DNA of 64,000 nucleotides from Tanytarsus gracilentus (Eukaryota > Arthropoda > Insecta > Diptera > Chironomidae): assembly GCA_038502055.1 (NCBI GenBank), contig JAXRKN010000030.1, forward strand, positions 248,001-312,000, written 5' to 3'. Numbering within the stretch: position 1 is the stretch's first letter; every line of letters begins with the position of its first letter. The position numbers and the translations under genes were made by a program. The notes beneath the pieces were generated by a model that saw nothing but the letters and a program-made list of their open reading frames with translations, had not been told where the DNA came from and made no database searches. Shown one piece after another: positions 27,401 through 42,400 of the stretch.

Positions 27401-30400
27401 AAAATTTTACTTACAAGCTCCGACACGAGTGGAATCGATTTCCTTCGTGGTCGAATGTCAGGCATGCTGTCGATGTTACTATAGAAGGGATTGTCATTCG
27501 AGTTATGACCACGAACATCTCCGCCACCACCCTAGAGATAATGAGAGAAAAATTTAAAATTATTTAAAATTTCAATTTAAATTAAATTTAATTTTTTGGT
27601 GAATTTATGACGAAAAATTTCCTGGAAAATTAAAAATTAATTTAAAAATTTAAATCTAATTTTTTTCAAACTTTCAAAAAATATTAAAAAGCTTTTGACG
27701 ACTTTTAAAAAAGCTTTTGAGTTGAGATAAAAGCTTCAGAAAATTTTAAAGCTTTAATTTTAATTTTTTAAAGCTTACTTTATAAATAAATTTGTTTCAT
27801 ACTTAACATTCACTCATTAAACAATTCAACATTTTTACTCATTTTCTCACATCATCAAACACCTTCCCTTACCTTCGTCGTCTTTTTCACATGTTCTTCT
27901 TCCTCGGTAATTTTCACTTGATTATTCATTTCTTTTCTCTCTTTTAATGTTTTTAGTAACTTCCACTTGCTTCCACCCATCACTCCCACAACACCACCAC
28001 TCGTGTCACTTATTCCACTATCCTGAGTTGTTGAGTCTGTCGATATTGTCGATGATAATTGCATGAGTCTCTTTTTAAGAGGTGCAATTTTATCGTTCGA
28101 CTCTTCACTCCCTATTTCAGCCTCGGCAGCAGCACTCCCGGGCGGATTTTTTTCGTTCGCTCCTCGATCATCAGTTGTATGTTCGAGCTGCTGTGAATGC
28201 TCGAGGAGCCGCTCGTTTTTCTGTCTCTCCTTAAATTCTTCGTAGTTTTCGTGGTTGGCTTCGTCGTCACTTGCAATTGGCGAGTCGGGACCAGAAGTGA
28301 CGCCAGATGACTGCGAATGAGGTCTGTCGTATTTATCAACCGTCAAATGTTTGTCATCTTCCTCAGCCGACGATGAAGAAGATGATTTTTCATATTTTTC
28401 ACGTTTTTTCCTTTTCTTTTTAACTTTTCCATAACTCGAGTCTCTAATTTCCGTTTCAAATTGATTAAGTTGATCCATATACCCGCCATCGTCATTGTAA
28501 TCTTCATCTGAGTCTCGATTCCATGGCATGTCATTAAGATTTGTTGCAATTCCAAATTTATCATAAATGTCTTTCTTTTTATTGTTGTTAATTAAATCTT
28601 GTTGATCTGAAATTGGCTCGCGAAGTTTAACTTTAGCTTTGAGTTCATCGAGGACGACACTCATGTTCTTTTTAACTTCATCGTCAGGTTCAACTAGATT
28701 TTTATCAAGTGAAATTATATTATTAATTATTTGCTCTTTGTTGTCCTGCAAAAGTGACTCCATATGTGAATTTCTCTCGAGCTCTTCAAGATTTCTCATT
28801 TCATAATAAAAATATTCATCGTCAGTGTCGATCGAGTCTTCAGTCGATTGTCTTCGCGATGAAATTGAAGTTCTAAACGAGTTTTGTGATCGCGAATCTT
28901 CTTCACCGGTTCCAGGAACTTCTAAACTAGTTTTCATGCTATTCGATCGTGAATGTTCGAAACGAGGACTTGGAATTGGTTTGACTTGACCTTGATCGAC
29001 CTTAAGTTGACCTTGAGATGACATTTTTTCAAATGGTGATTTTTGTGTTGGTGCACTTTGTGGACTGACTCTCGCAAATTGACCGCTGTTGCCACTTCCA
29101 GGACTCGGACTCGATTTATGACTTCCAGAACTACCTTGAGGACTCTTCATTTGTTCGAAAAGAATTTCATGAGATTCTTGCTGCTGACCTCTGGGTAATG
29201 GCACAGGTTTTCTTACCTCCTCATCACCTTCCATTGAATCCACGAAAATCGAGTGAGTTTGTCTAATTAAATGCTTTTCCGATTTTTTTGGCGCTTTCTC
29301 AAAGACAATCTCACCGCCCTCGCCCGGACTCACGTCACTCATGTCATCCGCATTTGTCGACTTCATTCTCAACATTCCAACCTTGCGACTCGCTGCAAAT
29401 TCCATACTGGTGCTGGTAAAATTCAAATTAAAATTCTGCTGTCCATCTGAATCGCCAGCATCAGAATGTTTTGACTTTGAGTCGCCGACTGTTGCGAAAA
29501 TTGGCGGTGGAGGACGATCGTCGCTATCACTGAAAATTGAACTGATATCGGATGTTTCTGTGTCACTGTAACGACTACTCGGTGCCGATGACATTGATCG
29601 AGTTGCTCTTTTCGGTGAGCCCTCCTCGTCCGAGAGTTGATTATGTGAAATTGAGTGACGACGAACGGATTTCTGTGCCTTGTGAACGATCGAACTCATT
29701 GTTCTAACAATTTCCTTCTTTTTACCTTTCATGTAATTTTTCATCACATTAATGTCGCCCTTTTTATTTCCGTGAGCACTCGGCGGCGCGTGAGATTTCT
29801 TAAGGTTCATTCGATAATCTTCATCCGACTCAACGGCACCGGGAAGTGAGTGACTTCGATGTCTCTTTGACATTTTTTTAATTGATTTAATTTCCGGTAA
29901 CCAATTTTGAACTTTTTCCATTTTCTTATTGAGATATTGATGCTTTGAGGATTGTTTTTTGGGCACGACTGGAGGTTGTTCGTCGAGTCTCTGTTGACGC
30001 TGTAAATGAACTTGATGTTGAGCGTGAGCATGCTGCATTAATTCATCATGCTGGAGGTTTTGATGTGATGGATATTCACGTTGATATTCGAGGTTCATTG
30101 ATGAGTTGTAATCGGTGATTGATTGCTGAGATGGATAGTAAACAAGTTGTTGTCTTTTCTTAGGTTTTTGTGCCATTTGTTGTTGAAGTTGTTGCTGTTC
30201 TTGTTTTAATTGCTGCTTTTGAGCGTCGAGACGTTTTCGTTGTTCAATTAGTGCTTCGAGTTGCTGCTCTTGATTTGCAATCAAATCCGGATAAGCTTTG
30301 AGATTTGAAGTTTCTTCTTGGGCATGTTGAAGTCTATCTTGTTGATTTTTCATGTACATTTCCCATGCCGACGGTGGTTTGGTGTTTGTGGCTGGCTCAA

Positions 30401-33400
30401 AAATCGATTTATTTTCGTAGATCGAACAAATTGGAGCATTTTGTGAGAGTTCACGAATGTAATTTAAATTTTCTTCACCATAAATTTCAGGTTGAACTTC
30501 GACGGTTTTAACTTGCTGATGACTGCTCACATATCGAACACGATCGTATGGCAGTGAATAGCTTGGCGAATTTGGACTCTTTTCAAAACTCGAAAATCCA
30601 CTCATGCTCGACAATCCCGAGTCACTTTTGGTGTTTTTAGGCGACGCATGCGGTTGAGCTGCTCGATATGGACTCAAACTAGCACCGCGCTGCTCTTTCA
30701 TCATCATTATGTCCACGTGAAATGGATTCCACTCCTGCTCCAAAGTAATCTCATCAGCTGGATAATACACATCGCCATTTGGTGCCGGTGGCGGTGGACT
30801 GCTTGACTCGAGCTCGCCATCCAGCTGATCATCGGATAAAAAATTACTCGAAAGAACGGAAGGTTTTTGTTGTTGAAGATTTGGATTTTGCATGTGAAGA
30901 AGAAATTGCATTGAATTGTGACGATCAAGAGACTTTCTGAGTGACTGGAGGTATTCGTCATCGTTGTAAATGTCGCCAGTTGATTTTGACTCACTTGTTT
31001 CAGTTTTTTTAAGAAGTTCAAGATTTTTGTGAAGTTTTCTCATCAAATTTTCAAACCTCTGATCTTCTTCCTCGAGAGACATTGAAGAGTTTGGCGATGA
31101 TCGAATCACTGGACCAACAAGTAGTGCCACAAAATTCATCTCAAGTTTCTTTAAATTCTGAAAAAGTTTCATTTCACTTTTAACCAAATTCTTAAGTTCA
31201 TCGTGTTGATTTTTATTGAGTAAATTTGTTAAATTTTCCAGCTTCAAAATGTCCTCAATTATTTCATGTATTAATTGATCTTCTGATTGGAGTTGAAATT
31301 GTTGTTGTTGTAATTGTTGATGATGTCTTTTCTTCTTAGCTTTAGACTTGCGATTTTGAGATGATGAAGATTTCTCATCAAAGCTCGAGGTGCCGGTGTC
31401 TTCTTTCTTATGATCATTTTTATCCGATGGCGAAATTTCTTTGCCAGCTTCTGCTTTCTCTTCATTGTCTTCGTAGATCATGTCGAGTGGTTGATTGGCG
31501 GCTGGTTGCAGCTGGAAATTGAAAAATGAAAAATTTGAAATTAAAATTTAATTTACCAAATTAAGGTTTAAAATATACCAAAGTTAGGTTGAATTAAAAT
31601 TTAAAAAAAAATTAAACTAATTTAAAACCTCACCTTAAAATCAAAAAGGGCCTTGTTGAGCTCGCCGCTGCGAAAAAAATCCATTTCCATATTCATTTGT
31701 GCCTCGCTTAAATTCTTCAACAATTCCATTGCGTTTTGTTGCTGCATAAGACTCTGTTGATGTTCGGCGCTAAAATTAAAATTTGATTTATTTAACATCG
31801 CAATGAGCGCTTCATAGTCGGCATCGCCCTCATAAAAGTTGTATGGAATTTTGCCTTGCAATCCCTCAATAATTGCGTCATTTTTGAGGTCCTCGAGCAA
31901 CTCATTGAACTCAGTTGCGGTTGTGTTGACGGTTTCTTGCTGATACGGCATCTCTTGGTAATTTTCCTGTTCCAACACCGCATTAGCGTCAACGCCAAAA
32001 ATGGCAGCAGCTTGTGCTTGAATATTTTTCGCCTGAATCACTTCCTGATTCTGATTATTGCACAAATCTAAAAGATTCGCAAGCACTTGCTGTTGTGCAA
32101 CGGTTAGCGACTCGAGCTTGTCAATTTTTGCCAACATGTCATTATACTCGGAGTACAAGACGTGAAGCTTTCGATCGGCAAATTTAAGTTCCGTTTCCAA
32201 AAGTGCAATTCGAGTTTGAATCTTTTCCATGTAATCTTCAACGATGTAGTCGGAGTGCTTTTGTGCATTGACAATCGCATGAATTTGATCTTTACTCGCG
32301 AGCACATCTTCGACTGGTTGCGAATGAACGATTGAACGAAAATCAGCGAGTGAGGCGTTATTGCCTTGGAACTTCATAAGCTGATTCAGCATTGGCTTTG
32401 AAATGTTAAATTGCTGATACATTTGCTGCTCGATCGGATGATTTTGATGGAGGAATTTCGATTGCTGATGAAGCATGAGTGAAGCTTGTTGATGTGGAGT
32501 GAGTTGATGGTATTGGGGTGGTGGTGGTTGAACTTGCGGGGGTCCATTCGAGAGGTCGAGCGCTGATGCCGCCTTCCAGCCGATCTTACGATTATGACCG
32601 AGCAATGGCGACTCGCTGAGACGCTGCTGGAGCTTAAATTGCATTTTCTGCATGTGAATGGGCGATGACTGTGCGGATGAGTGGGTGGAACTACTTTGAG
32701 GTTGATCCATTATGATTTAGTACAACTTTTAACTACTGAGATAATGACGATGATAAATTTCTTTGAATTTCAACTTGATATGTTTCGGTTGCGCATAAAA
32801 TGCGACTTTTTTCGAATGTTTTAAGCAATGATGTGAAATTTTTTAATGATGAATTTTTAATTGATTAAAATTTCACTTCATGGAGATTTTAATTCTCCAT
32901 CGACTTCCTTTCCATTAATGTTCTGAATTGTTTTTCTACTTTCACAGCACTTTTTTCTTTCTGGAAAATTATAATGATTACTTTTCACTTTTAACGATTT
33001 TTTGAAGATAATTTGTGGATAAATTTTCACTCATTTTTTTTTAGTTTGCAGTAAATTTTGGTCAAAAATTCATTTTGATCTTTTTAAATTAAATAAAAAT
33101 TTTAAAATATAAAACTCATAAAATTTTTATAGTATTAATTATTTGTAGATAAAAATCATTTTAAATTTTTTATCAGTTTTACTCATAAAATTAGAATTTA
33201 ATCAACTTCCTTGATCGCTTCACTAACTCAAAATAATGAAATGGAAATTTTATCGCCCATTTCATCCATCCTACATTCATTTTACATCCAATAAAGATGC
33301 ACAGCAAGTTGTTGAAGCAACAAAGTTTGAAATTGATAGAAAAACTTATTCTTTACGGTGCAGTGGATGTTTTTCTTGTTATCGTGTGTAGATTCGATAA

Positions 33401-36400
33401 AGAAATGAATCTAAATTGCAAACTGCAAATTCGATTTGAGCTTAAAGTTTACTGATTGTGATTTAGAGAATTTTAAATTGCAATTTAAAAAAATTGATAT
33501 AGATTTTTTTTCGATTATTAAAAAAACATTTTACGCCTCACAAAAATCACTTCAACCCAAAACCATTTTACACATCATTCACCTCCCATCAATTTATCAC
33601 AAGCCATTAAATTTTAGAAAGTCACTTTAACTTTATTTCTCACCCCTAAAATTTTCTCTCATATTCAATCAAATTTTTGTTCTTCTTAAGGTGGAAAAAG
33701 TTTTTTCTTAACATCCTCCTTGGGTCAGGATGGAAGGCTCAAAAAATTCATTTTCATTCAAGGGATCGAGGCGAAGGGATCATCACATCTGTCATGTGGG
33801 ATGAAGATGAACTTTTGAATGAGAATTGAATGAAGAATTTTTACGTAACGTGGGCGAGAAAAACATGTCGAAGAAATTTTGAAACAACTTGAAAGAAATT
33901 TTTGAAGGTTTAGAAAAAATTATTTAGATTTTTGAAATTTTTAGAATTTTTTGTTAAATTTAAATTTTATTTATTTCTTATAAATTTTTTAAATATTTTT
34001 CAAACCTTTAAAGACTTCAAAAATTTTATTTCTGATAATTTTTTAACTTTCCGCATATTTTTTCGCTTCACTTAATTTTTTTAATGACAAACTTTTATCT
34101 CTCATCCACTTTTTCTCTTCTTGGCCTTTTTTTATTTGCTTTTAATTAATTTTTCCTACGAGCAAAAGTTAAACAGAAGTTTAAGAACCTTTTGAAGTTT
34201 TTTTCCGCATACTTGAGTTTCACTGAGTTCTTAAAGAGAATTCTTTAGAAGTTTAATAAGGAAAATGTTCTTCAATGAAATAACATGTGGATTATTTTTA
34301 TGTTTGTGAGGATTAAGAACGGAGATTTGAGTTTGAGTTTAATATGATATTTTCGGTTGGTTTAAAATTAAAGTTGAACAACAAAAAAACCACAAAATTT
34401 AAATTTATAAATTTTCCTCTGAACAAAAAAAATCCTCTAATTTTATAGCAAAACTTTCTTCTCATCTAAATGAAGAGAAATTGCTCATACAAATTCTCCT
34501 TTTTGTCTTCAATTCAACCCACATTTGTCAACTCGAACAATGAATTTTCACAATTGCAATCTTACAATTTTCCTTTTATGATGAAAAATGTCGGTTGTGG
34601 AAGTTTCAACAATTGTGAGTGAGAAAAAATAGAAAAAAGTGGGTTGAGATGCGTCATTCTGTTTAACTGGAGCGAAATGATGTCGTTTGCAAGTGAGAAT
34701 GAAAATAAAGCTTTTGAACTGCGAAAAAAAATTTTAAAAAAAGTTCGTTACAATTTTTTTCATCTTTAATTACAACAAACAGCCTCAAGTGCATTGCTTT
34801 CTGCTCAACTTAAGACAATCTAAAATCTTCATTGAGATCTTAAATCACGTCAATTTGCGTACCCTCGAGCCAAAAACATTAATTTTAATCATAAAGAGGA
34901 AAAAACTCTTCTTGTGTGGGATTTTTCCATCAAATTCCCTTTGGCTTCAACACGTGCTGATTTTTTTAATGTAGAAAGCTGAAAAGATTTTTTTTCTAAA
35001 CCTCTTTTGTGAATTTTTTTTGAATAAAATTTCTCTGCCGAGACGCAGAGAATCCTTTCGCGTGATTAAATTTCATTCGCTCTAATTTTTGATGCATTCT
35101 CGCAAATTATCGCCTCGAGAAAGGTTCACATGTGAATATTTTCCGTGAAAAGAGTTTTTGGTTCTTGTTATTTTTCGAATGTTGAAGGAAATTTATGTTT
35201 GAAATAATTGGAGAGAAAATTTTGACATGTGAGTGAAAAGTTGATGAAGGAAAAAAATTGGAGGAAAATCTTGATATAATTTTTAAAAATGTAAAAGTAC
35301 TAAAATATTAAATTTTAAATTTTTTACAAAATTTTATTTTGTCAATTTTTTCTCGATCATCGATGACATTTCTTGAGATTTTGATTGAAAGCCAATATTT
35401 TTCTTTTTATATTGATTTTAGTGATATCAAGATGCTCTCTAACGTCCTTCGGATGTCAAGAAGAAAATTGTGGTGGTGAAAGTTTTGAAATTGAGAAATG
35501 TCAATTGACTTGAGGCAAAAATAAAAAAATGTTTGAATAAAAGATTGAGATAGTCGGAAGAAAAATGAGCAAACGAAGACTTCAGGCTAAGGTTGTGAGG
35601 GGTTTTAGATCCATTTGATAAGTTTAATGAATAAATTATCAAAAATTGGAAATTTTGGAAAAAAATTTCGTAAATTTGAAAAATAAATTTTCTCCCATAA
35701 AATTCTAAATCACTTCCTAAATCCCTTTTGTCCCCTCGAGTCCAACAATTTTCACTCAATTTCGCAATCTGTCCATCACACAAAAAACTCTCTAAAACAC
35801 TTTTTTCCTTTTTTATGGCACATTAATTTCCCTCACATCCCATCAGCGTCATGATGATCCATGACGTGAGAAGCGAGACAACACGATAGTCACACATCAT
35901 CAAAATGCGATAAAAATTTCGATGTGAAATTTCCTCGTTTTATTTATGAGGGTACATGAAAGTTGACGTGCGTGCTCGAGTGAAATTATTTTGTGCTCGT
36001 TCAATTATCAAAATTTGTCTATCTTGCAAGATATTTTTGGAGCCTAATCAATCATTCTTTTATGACGGTAGATGAGGGAAAATTCGAGACTCGAATTTTT
36101 AAGGTAAATTTGGGAACTTTTTAAAATTGAAAGAAATTTATTGGTTTTTAAAATTTCTCTTTTATCTACTCGGAAGTAAAAAATTTCTTCCCTTGATAAA
36201 AAATAAAATTCTGACAACCCTCAAATAATTTACAACTGTCATTTTCATCAAAACACGGAAAAAATTATTAGCAAGACCTCATTTTAGACATGTCCATCAA
36301 ATTTCGTAACTTGACAAAGTTTTTTTTTCTCCCAGCGACAGCATCAAGTCCGCAGTCGAGAGAAGAAAAAATAAATAACAAGAAGAAAATTTGCTTTAGT

Positions 36401-39400
36401 GCCATTAAGGCGACAAACGTCTGCAATGAAAGTGAAATAAATGAGTGAAAAACGTTTTAGCAATGCTAAAGAGGTTTGAGAGAATTTTTTAAAAATTATG
36501 AAAAGCTTTTTAAATATTCTAAAAAGCTTTTCAAAATTTTAAAAACTTTAAAAAGTTTTGAAAAATAAATCTGAAAACTCTTAATTTTTTTCAATTCTCA
36601 AATTTAAAATATTTTTACTGAGCTTTAAAGCTCTTTTCACATTTTTAACTAATATCTGTCAAGCCATTTAAAAGTTAATTTTTATCTTCCACAAAACGCT
36701 TCAAAGCTCTCACAAAAAATTCATCGCCAACAATTTTTCTTCTCATTTTATAGTACATGAGTCATTATGATGTTGTACGAGCTTGTTAATGACGCTTGTT
36801 GGACAAATTACACTCATTTCTTATCAGTCTATGAGAAAAATATATAAAAGAAGACAATTCAAGACATTTAGTTGAAGTTCAATTGTCGAAATGAAACTTT
36901 TGCAATTATTCTTAGTTTTTTGTTTAATTTGTTTTGCAAATTCGATAATAATTCATTGTGATTACAAGGAAAGTTTGACTTATGGATACAAATGTGAGGT
37001 TGGATATCTTCAAATAATTTCAAAGGATGATCGAAATATAACCGGAGTTACTGGACAGCATAAAATCGGAAAAAATAATGATGATGTGAAATTTTTTCAC
37101 TCAAGCGGAAAAATTGTAAGTTTTAAAATTTTTTAAATTTAAATATTTTATTTTATTTTTTTAGATAAACTTTTTTCCAAAATTCCTAAACAACTTTTTC
37201 AAAAACCTCGAAACAATTTGGATTAACGGCGCAAAACTCAAAGAACTCTCAACATCCGACTTGAGTCCGTTCGTCAAACTCAAACGCCTCTCATTTGGCT
37301 ACAACGATCTCGAAATCATCGAGGCTGAACTTTTTAAATTCAACCCAAATCTAGAGTGGCTCGACATGGAGGCAAACAAAATCAAACACGTTGACAATGG
37401 CGCCATTTCGAGTCTCAAAAATTTGCGAGAATTTTATTTCCATGGAAATTTATGTCACTCTGCTGGCGCGTCAAATCGAACAGCTGTCGTTGCACTTTCA
37501 AGTCAAGTCGAGAGCAAATGCAAAGACGCTTTTTATACGATTAAAAAGTATGAAGAAGTCACTCAAGGGAGGTTGAAGAAGTTGGAAGATGAAATCGAGA
37601 AGATGAAGGTTAATTGCAAGTGTGGCATTAAGGTTTTGTAGTTCAGAGTTTTGATTTTATTGATGAATAAATTTCTTAAAATTATTCTTTTATTCAACCA
37701 CAAATTTTGTAACTTTTTTTAACCTTCTTTAAACTTTCATTTTATTGTACCCACTTGATCTCACCTAAAAATCCTTAAAATATTCACATCACAACCTTTC
37801 TCAAAAAAGCTTAGCAAAAATCTCAATAAAAAAATTTTCTTTTCATGCCCATGTCACACATCGATGTGCAATAAAAGCTCACGTGCGGGATTTTGTCGTC
37901 CATTCGGAAAAAATTTACAAGCATTGAGAGCTCACGAGAGTAAATCAGGTTGTGAATGTAAGCTGAGGATGAAAGAATGTTGAAAAGCATTCACGTGAGG
38001 ATAAAACTCGAGAATGCCATTAAGCTGTTGCTGATGATTTTGTTGAGAAAAGTTCGAGGGGTTTCTGGTTACAGGTGTGAAAGATTTTTGAATTGAGATT
38101 TAAATTTGTCAGTGAATTTTCTTATAATTTAATGAAAACCTTCATTAACATTTTTCACCTCACATAAATTCTCATTCCTTTATAAGTTAAAGTGCTTAAC
38201 ATACTTGACATTCCGGGTCGATAATAATCACCGACATGAAGGATCGTTGAACTTTTTCAATTAAATGCGTTCGAGACTTTTTTTCGAGTGTGTGGAGAAA
38301 ATTCTGTAATTATCTTGAAAAGTTAATCTTATTTTGCAAGTGAGTTTAAAAGCTTGAAAAATGTTGTTAGAGTGTCATGGTCAAATGCTCATGATGTCAA
38401 CTTGATTAATGACCGAAATCTCATGAACGAGAAATGCATTTTGTGACCAAAATAAAATTATAAAAAATATTGTGTAAATTTCAAATAAAAATAAATTAAC
38501 AAATTATCTCTTAATTTCCTTTCAAGCTTTTGTTCTATTTATTTATTATATTCTTCAGGCCTTTTGAAGCTTCCAACTTCATAAACAATAATCGCTTTAT
38601 CTTTCAATGCTTTTTTTATGTTAAGAAAGGTCTAAGAAGAAAGTTCAGAAAAATACAGTTGAGCTCGATGTTGAATGAGGAACGAAGAAAAAGGAAAAAG
38701 AAAATAATAACAGAAAAAATGTGTTTAGTTGGGCGAAGATGAAAAAGTGTAGAAAAATAAACAAAAGCTTTCAATGGAGCTTCATTGTTGAGATGCTGAA
38801 TAATTATTTTTTGCTGATGGCTCGGAAGGAAAATTTAATGTGGAGAATTTAAGAAATGTGTGGTGGTTTTGAAGTGACAGATTTAATGATTTTAATAAAA
38901 AATTAAAAGAAATAAAAAATAAAAATTATTTTGAAATTTTTTAAAAATCGTTGAATGAATTTTTGACCACATCTACAGTAAAATATTTTAGCACTTTCTC
39001 ACCGAATTTGTGAAAAAAAAAATTTATAGAATTTTTGAATAAAATTATTTTTCTTTATTAAGAAATTTAAATTTTTATCCGTAAAATTTTTTTGAAGGAA
39101 TTTAAATTTTTATCCGTTATTTTTTACTCGATGGAATTTAAATTTTCTCCTTTAACAATTTTTCAATATTTTTTTGTTATTTTTTCAATAAACTTTTTAA
39201 AATCTTCAAAGAGCACAAAAATTCACTTTTTATCTATCTAATTTTGTTTTTATCAAAAATAAAATTTTTCACACCACCGTCGAGATTAAGTAATAAAAAT
39301 GTTTTTCTCCTTTTTTATTCAAACCGAAGGCAGAAAATAATCCACTTTGGCGACACGTTCGACAATTTTTTCTCACATAAATTTGTGTTTTTTATTTGCG

Positions 39401-42400
39401 CACAATTTTCTCAGGTAAATTTTTTTGGTGTTGCTTATCAACACCATGCAATCGAGCACTTAAATGTCGCGTGTAATGGACTCGAGTGTACACAAACTTT
39501 TTTGACCTCTCAACTGTGAGGAAAAAATTTCAAAATGCATGCGAACGCGACAAGGAAAACTTCAACAATGGATGAGAAAAATTTTCTCGCACAAATTTAC
39601 ACGCAAAAGGGACATTTTTGAGGGATATTCCAGTGGCGCATGTGCGACGGCGTGGTGGAGAAAAAATTTTCATTTTCGACATTTTTAGAATTTTTTGAGT
39701 GAACTTTTGCACACTTTGACTTTAATGAGTGAAAATTAATCCACAAATTTTGCTCGTTTCTCACTTTTCACTTCATTTTTGAGATTTTTCAGCCAGAAAT
39801 TTTCAACGCGAAACTTTTTTCCTCCCATCGAGAGGAATTTTCACATTTTCTCGTGAAAATCTTCAAGTTTTCTTTCGAAACTTCATCGCGACACAATTTT
39901 CTTTTCACTTTTCACTACTTTCCGCTAAAATTTGCTCAACTTCTGTGCCAGAAATGTCAAATTGTGAAAATTTTCACATGCCTCGAAGACTTTCATAGAG
40001 CTATCGCTTGAAAGGATCTTTTCGATATGCTGGAATGTGAGTAAAAAGTGAGCGGAGAGTTTTAAAGAATTTTTGGAGAGTGGAAAAATCCTCGAGGGTG
40101 CGTCAGGGGTTTGAGAATGATTAAAATTAATATTTAATATTTTTTATTAAAACTTAATTTTTTTTAATAAAATTAAAAATTTTTAAACGCTTAAAATGTA
40201 CAAAAAAAATATTAATAAAAATAATTTCTAACTTTCCTCTAATCCAAAATCTCTTCAAAACTTCGAGGGGAATTTTCTGCGCAACTTTTTCCACTCTCCG
40301 AATAAAACTTCAATCAATTTTTTATGGCACTTCCCCACCCCCAAATTGCAATGTTTTGCTGTTTTTTACGATCGGCTATTTTTCTCACTACTTGAACAAC
40401 TCGCATAGCTTCACTTGTCTTAAATCGGGTTTGAGGAAATTTATGAGCTTAATTTAGTATCGCTCGATGGAAGAGAATGGAAGTTAATTGGGAAGGTGAT
40501 GAACGATGACAACACGATCGACATCGAGAGAATGAGCAAATATTTATTTTGTTGATTGGTGGCGGATTTAGTGGCGAAATTGATAGCGATTTGAGTGAGT
40601 GATTTGTGGGTGAGTAGTTAATTGAGGTTTGAGGTTGGATTTTAATGAAAAAAATAATGAATTACTTTCTGTAATTTTTTTTATCAATTTCTCTCGCTCA
40701 TATTTTAATAATCTCAAAATGACTTCAAAAATCCTTTTAAAATTATTTTTTAAGTCTTTTGGATTTGCGAAGTTCTTACTTTCTCATATTTTTATCTCTT
40801 CATGAACATTCTTCCACATAAATTTGCCATTTCGTACATGAAAGCTTTTCATTTTGCATAATGCGAGATGAATGGAATTTTTTTACGAGGAATGCAATAA
40901 GAAATTTGCGTTTTTTTATGGTCATGGATGAAGATTTCAAGGAATTTTAAATTATGGGAAGAAATTTTTGAGGGATGAAAAAATTAAAGAGCCTCTAGAG
41001 TGTTTAAAAGATATTTTATGACTTTTTTGTTAAATTTATAAAATTTCGTCAGAAATTATTTTTTCTACTTTATATATTTTTAATTTAATTAATTTTAATT
41101 TTTATAAAAAAAATAATTAAGTAAAAAATCCATCCTTAACGTCCAAAAATGACATTTTCATGCTCACATCACTAATTAATTATAAGCCGCTCTTTTCGCC
41201 ATAAAATTTTATGTCCGCTCTGAATTTTATTTTCGCGCCATACAAAATTTAAGCGAATGACACGATATCACCATCATAATCATTGCTGCTCTAGAAATTT
41301 TCTTCATATGAGCGCAAAATAACGAAACACGATAAAGCTGAGAGGAAAAATCATAAATTTATTATTAACATAGCACGAGGATGTGAAAAAGCATTAAAAA
41401 GAATTTCTCGAACGTGAAAATTAGATAAAAAATTATTTTGACATTTTGTAAGAAAGTTTTTGAAAGAATTTTCAAACATTGTAAACCCAACAAAATTTTC
41501 CGTCATCTTTTTTCCTCCACTGAACTTGTAACACAATTTTTAACACACTTAACTTGAAAACTTTTTCATGTATTTTTCTTCCATCTTCGCAACAATGTTA
41601 TGAATCCTCCGTTTATTATCACGACGACATCAACCCGAAGTGCTTCATCATAAAATAAAATCGACAACTTTGTTGAGCTTTTAAAACACTTTTTTGTTGT
41701 CATTCTGATGAATTCACATTGAAGATGAAATTGCATATAATAAAATATGCAAAAAAAGTTTCAATTGAAAAATATTTACATTGTCATCGAGGATGGATTG
41801 CGAACAAGAATTCATGTGAAAAATTCTATAAAAAATATCAACAATATGATGAAAAAGTTTTTTTTTATTGTTTTCAACCCTCGAGAGGTTTTTTGTAATT
41901 TTAAATTGTTATGAGTTTGAAAATTAAATGAAGAAAAAAAAAATTATTTAAAATTTAAATTCTTATTAGTAGAAAATTCTTATAAGATTCAAATCAACTT
42001 TAAACAATCTCGAAAACTTTCATCAACACTCTCAAGCTTTAATGCAACTTCTTGAACCCTTTTATGTTTTCACAATTTTCTCGACTTCACCATGCAAGCC
42101 ATAAATTACTCAAAAACAGCAACAACAAGGCGACTAACTTTTGTTATTTAACAATGCACAAGTGGGTCATTAAGTAGAAATTTTACTAAACATAAAACAA
42201 TCACTTTGTAGAGCATGAAAATAGTTTAAATAGTTTTGAGACTTGCAGTGGCGATTAAAAGCTTGTGAAAGTAAAAAAAAAGAATTTATGAAGTTATAAA
42301 AAATTCTTTGCGATTTTTTTGTTGTTTTTTTAATTTTGATTTTGATTTTTCAAAATTAAGTTTTTCTGTTTTAAAATTTTTTATTCTTATTCTTTTTTTC

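Noticed and set aside
28063..30511. Several 60-76 codon plus-strand frames opposite the large unc-13 exon
   Set aside because: They are antisense shadows of the long coding exon, with no independent support.
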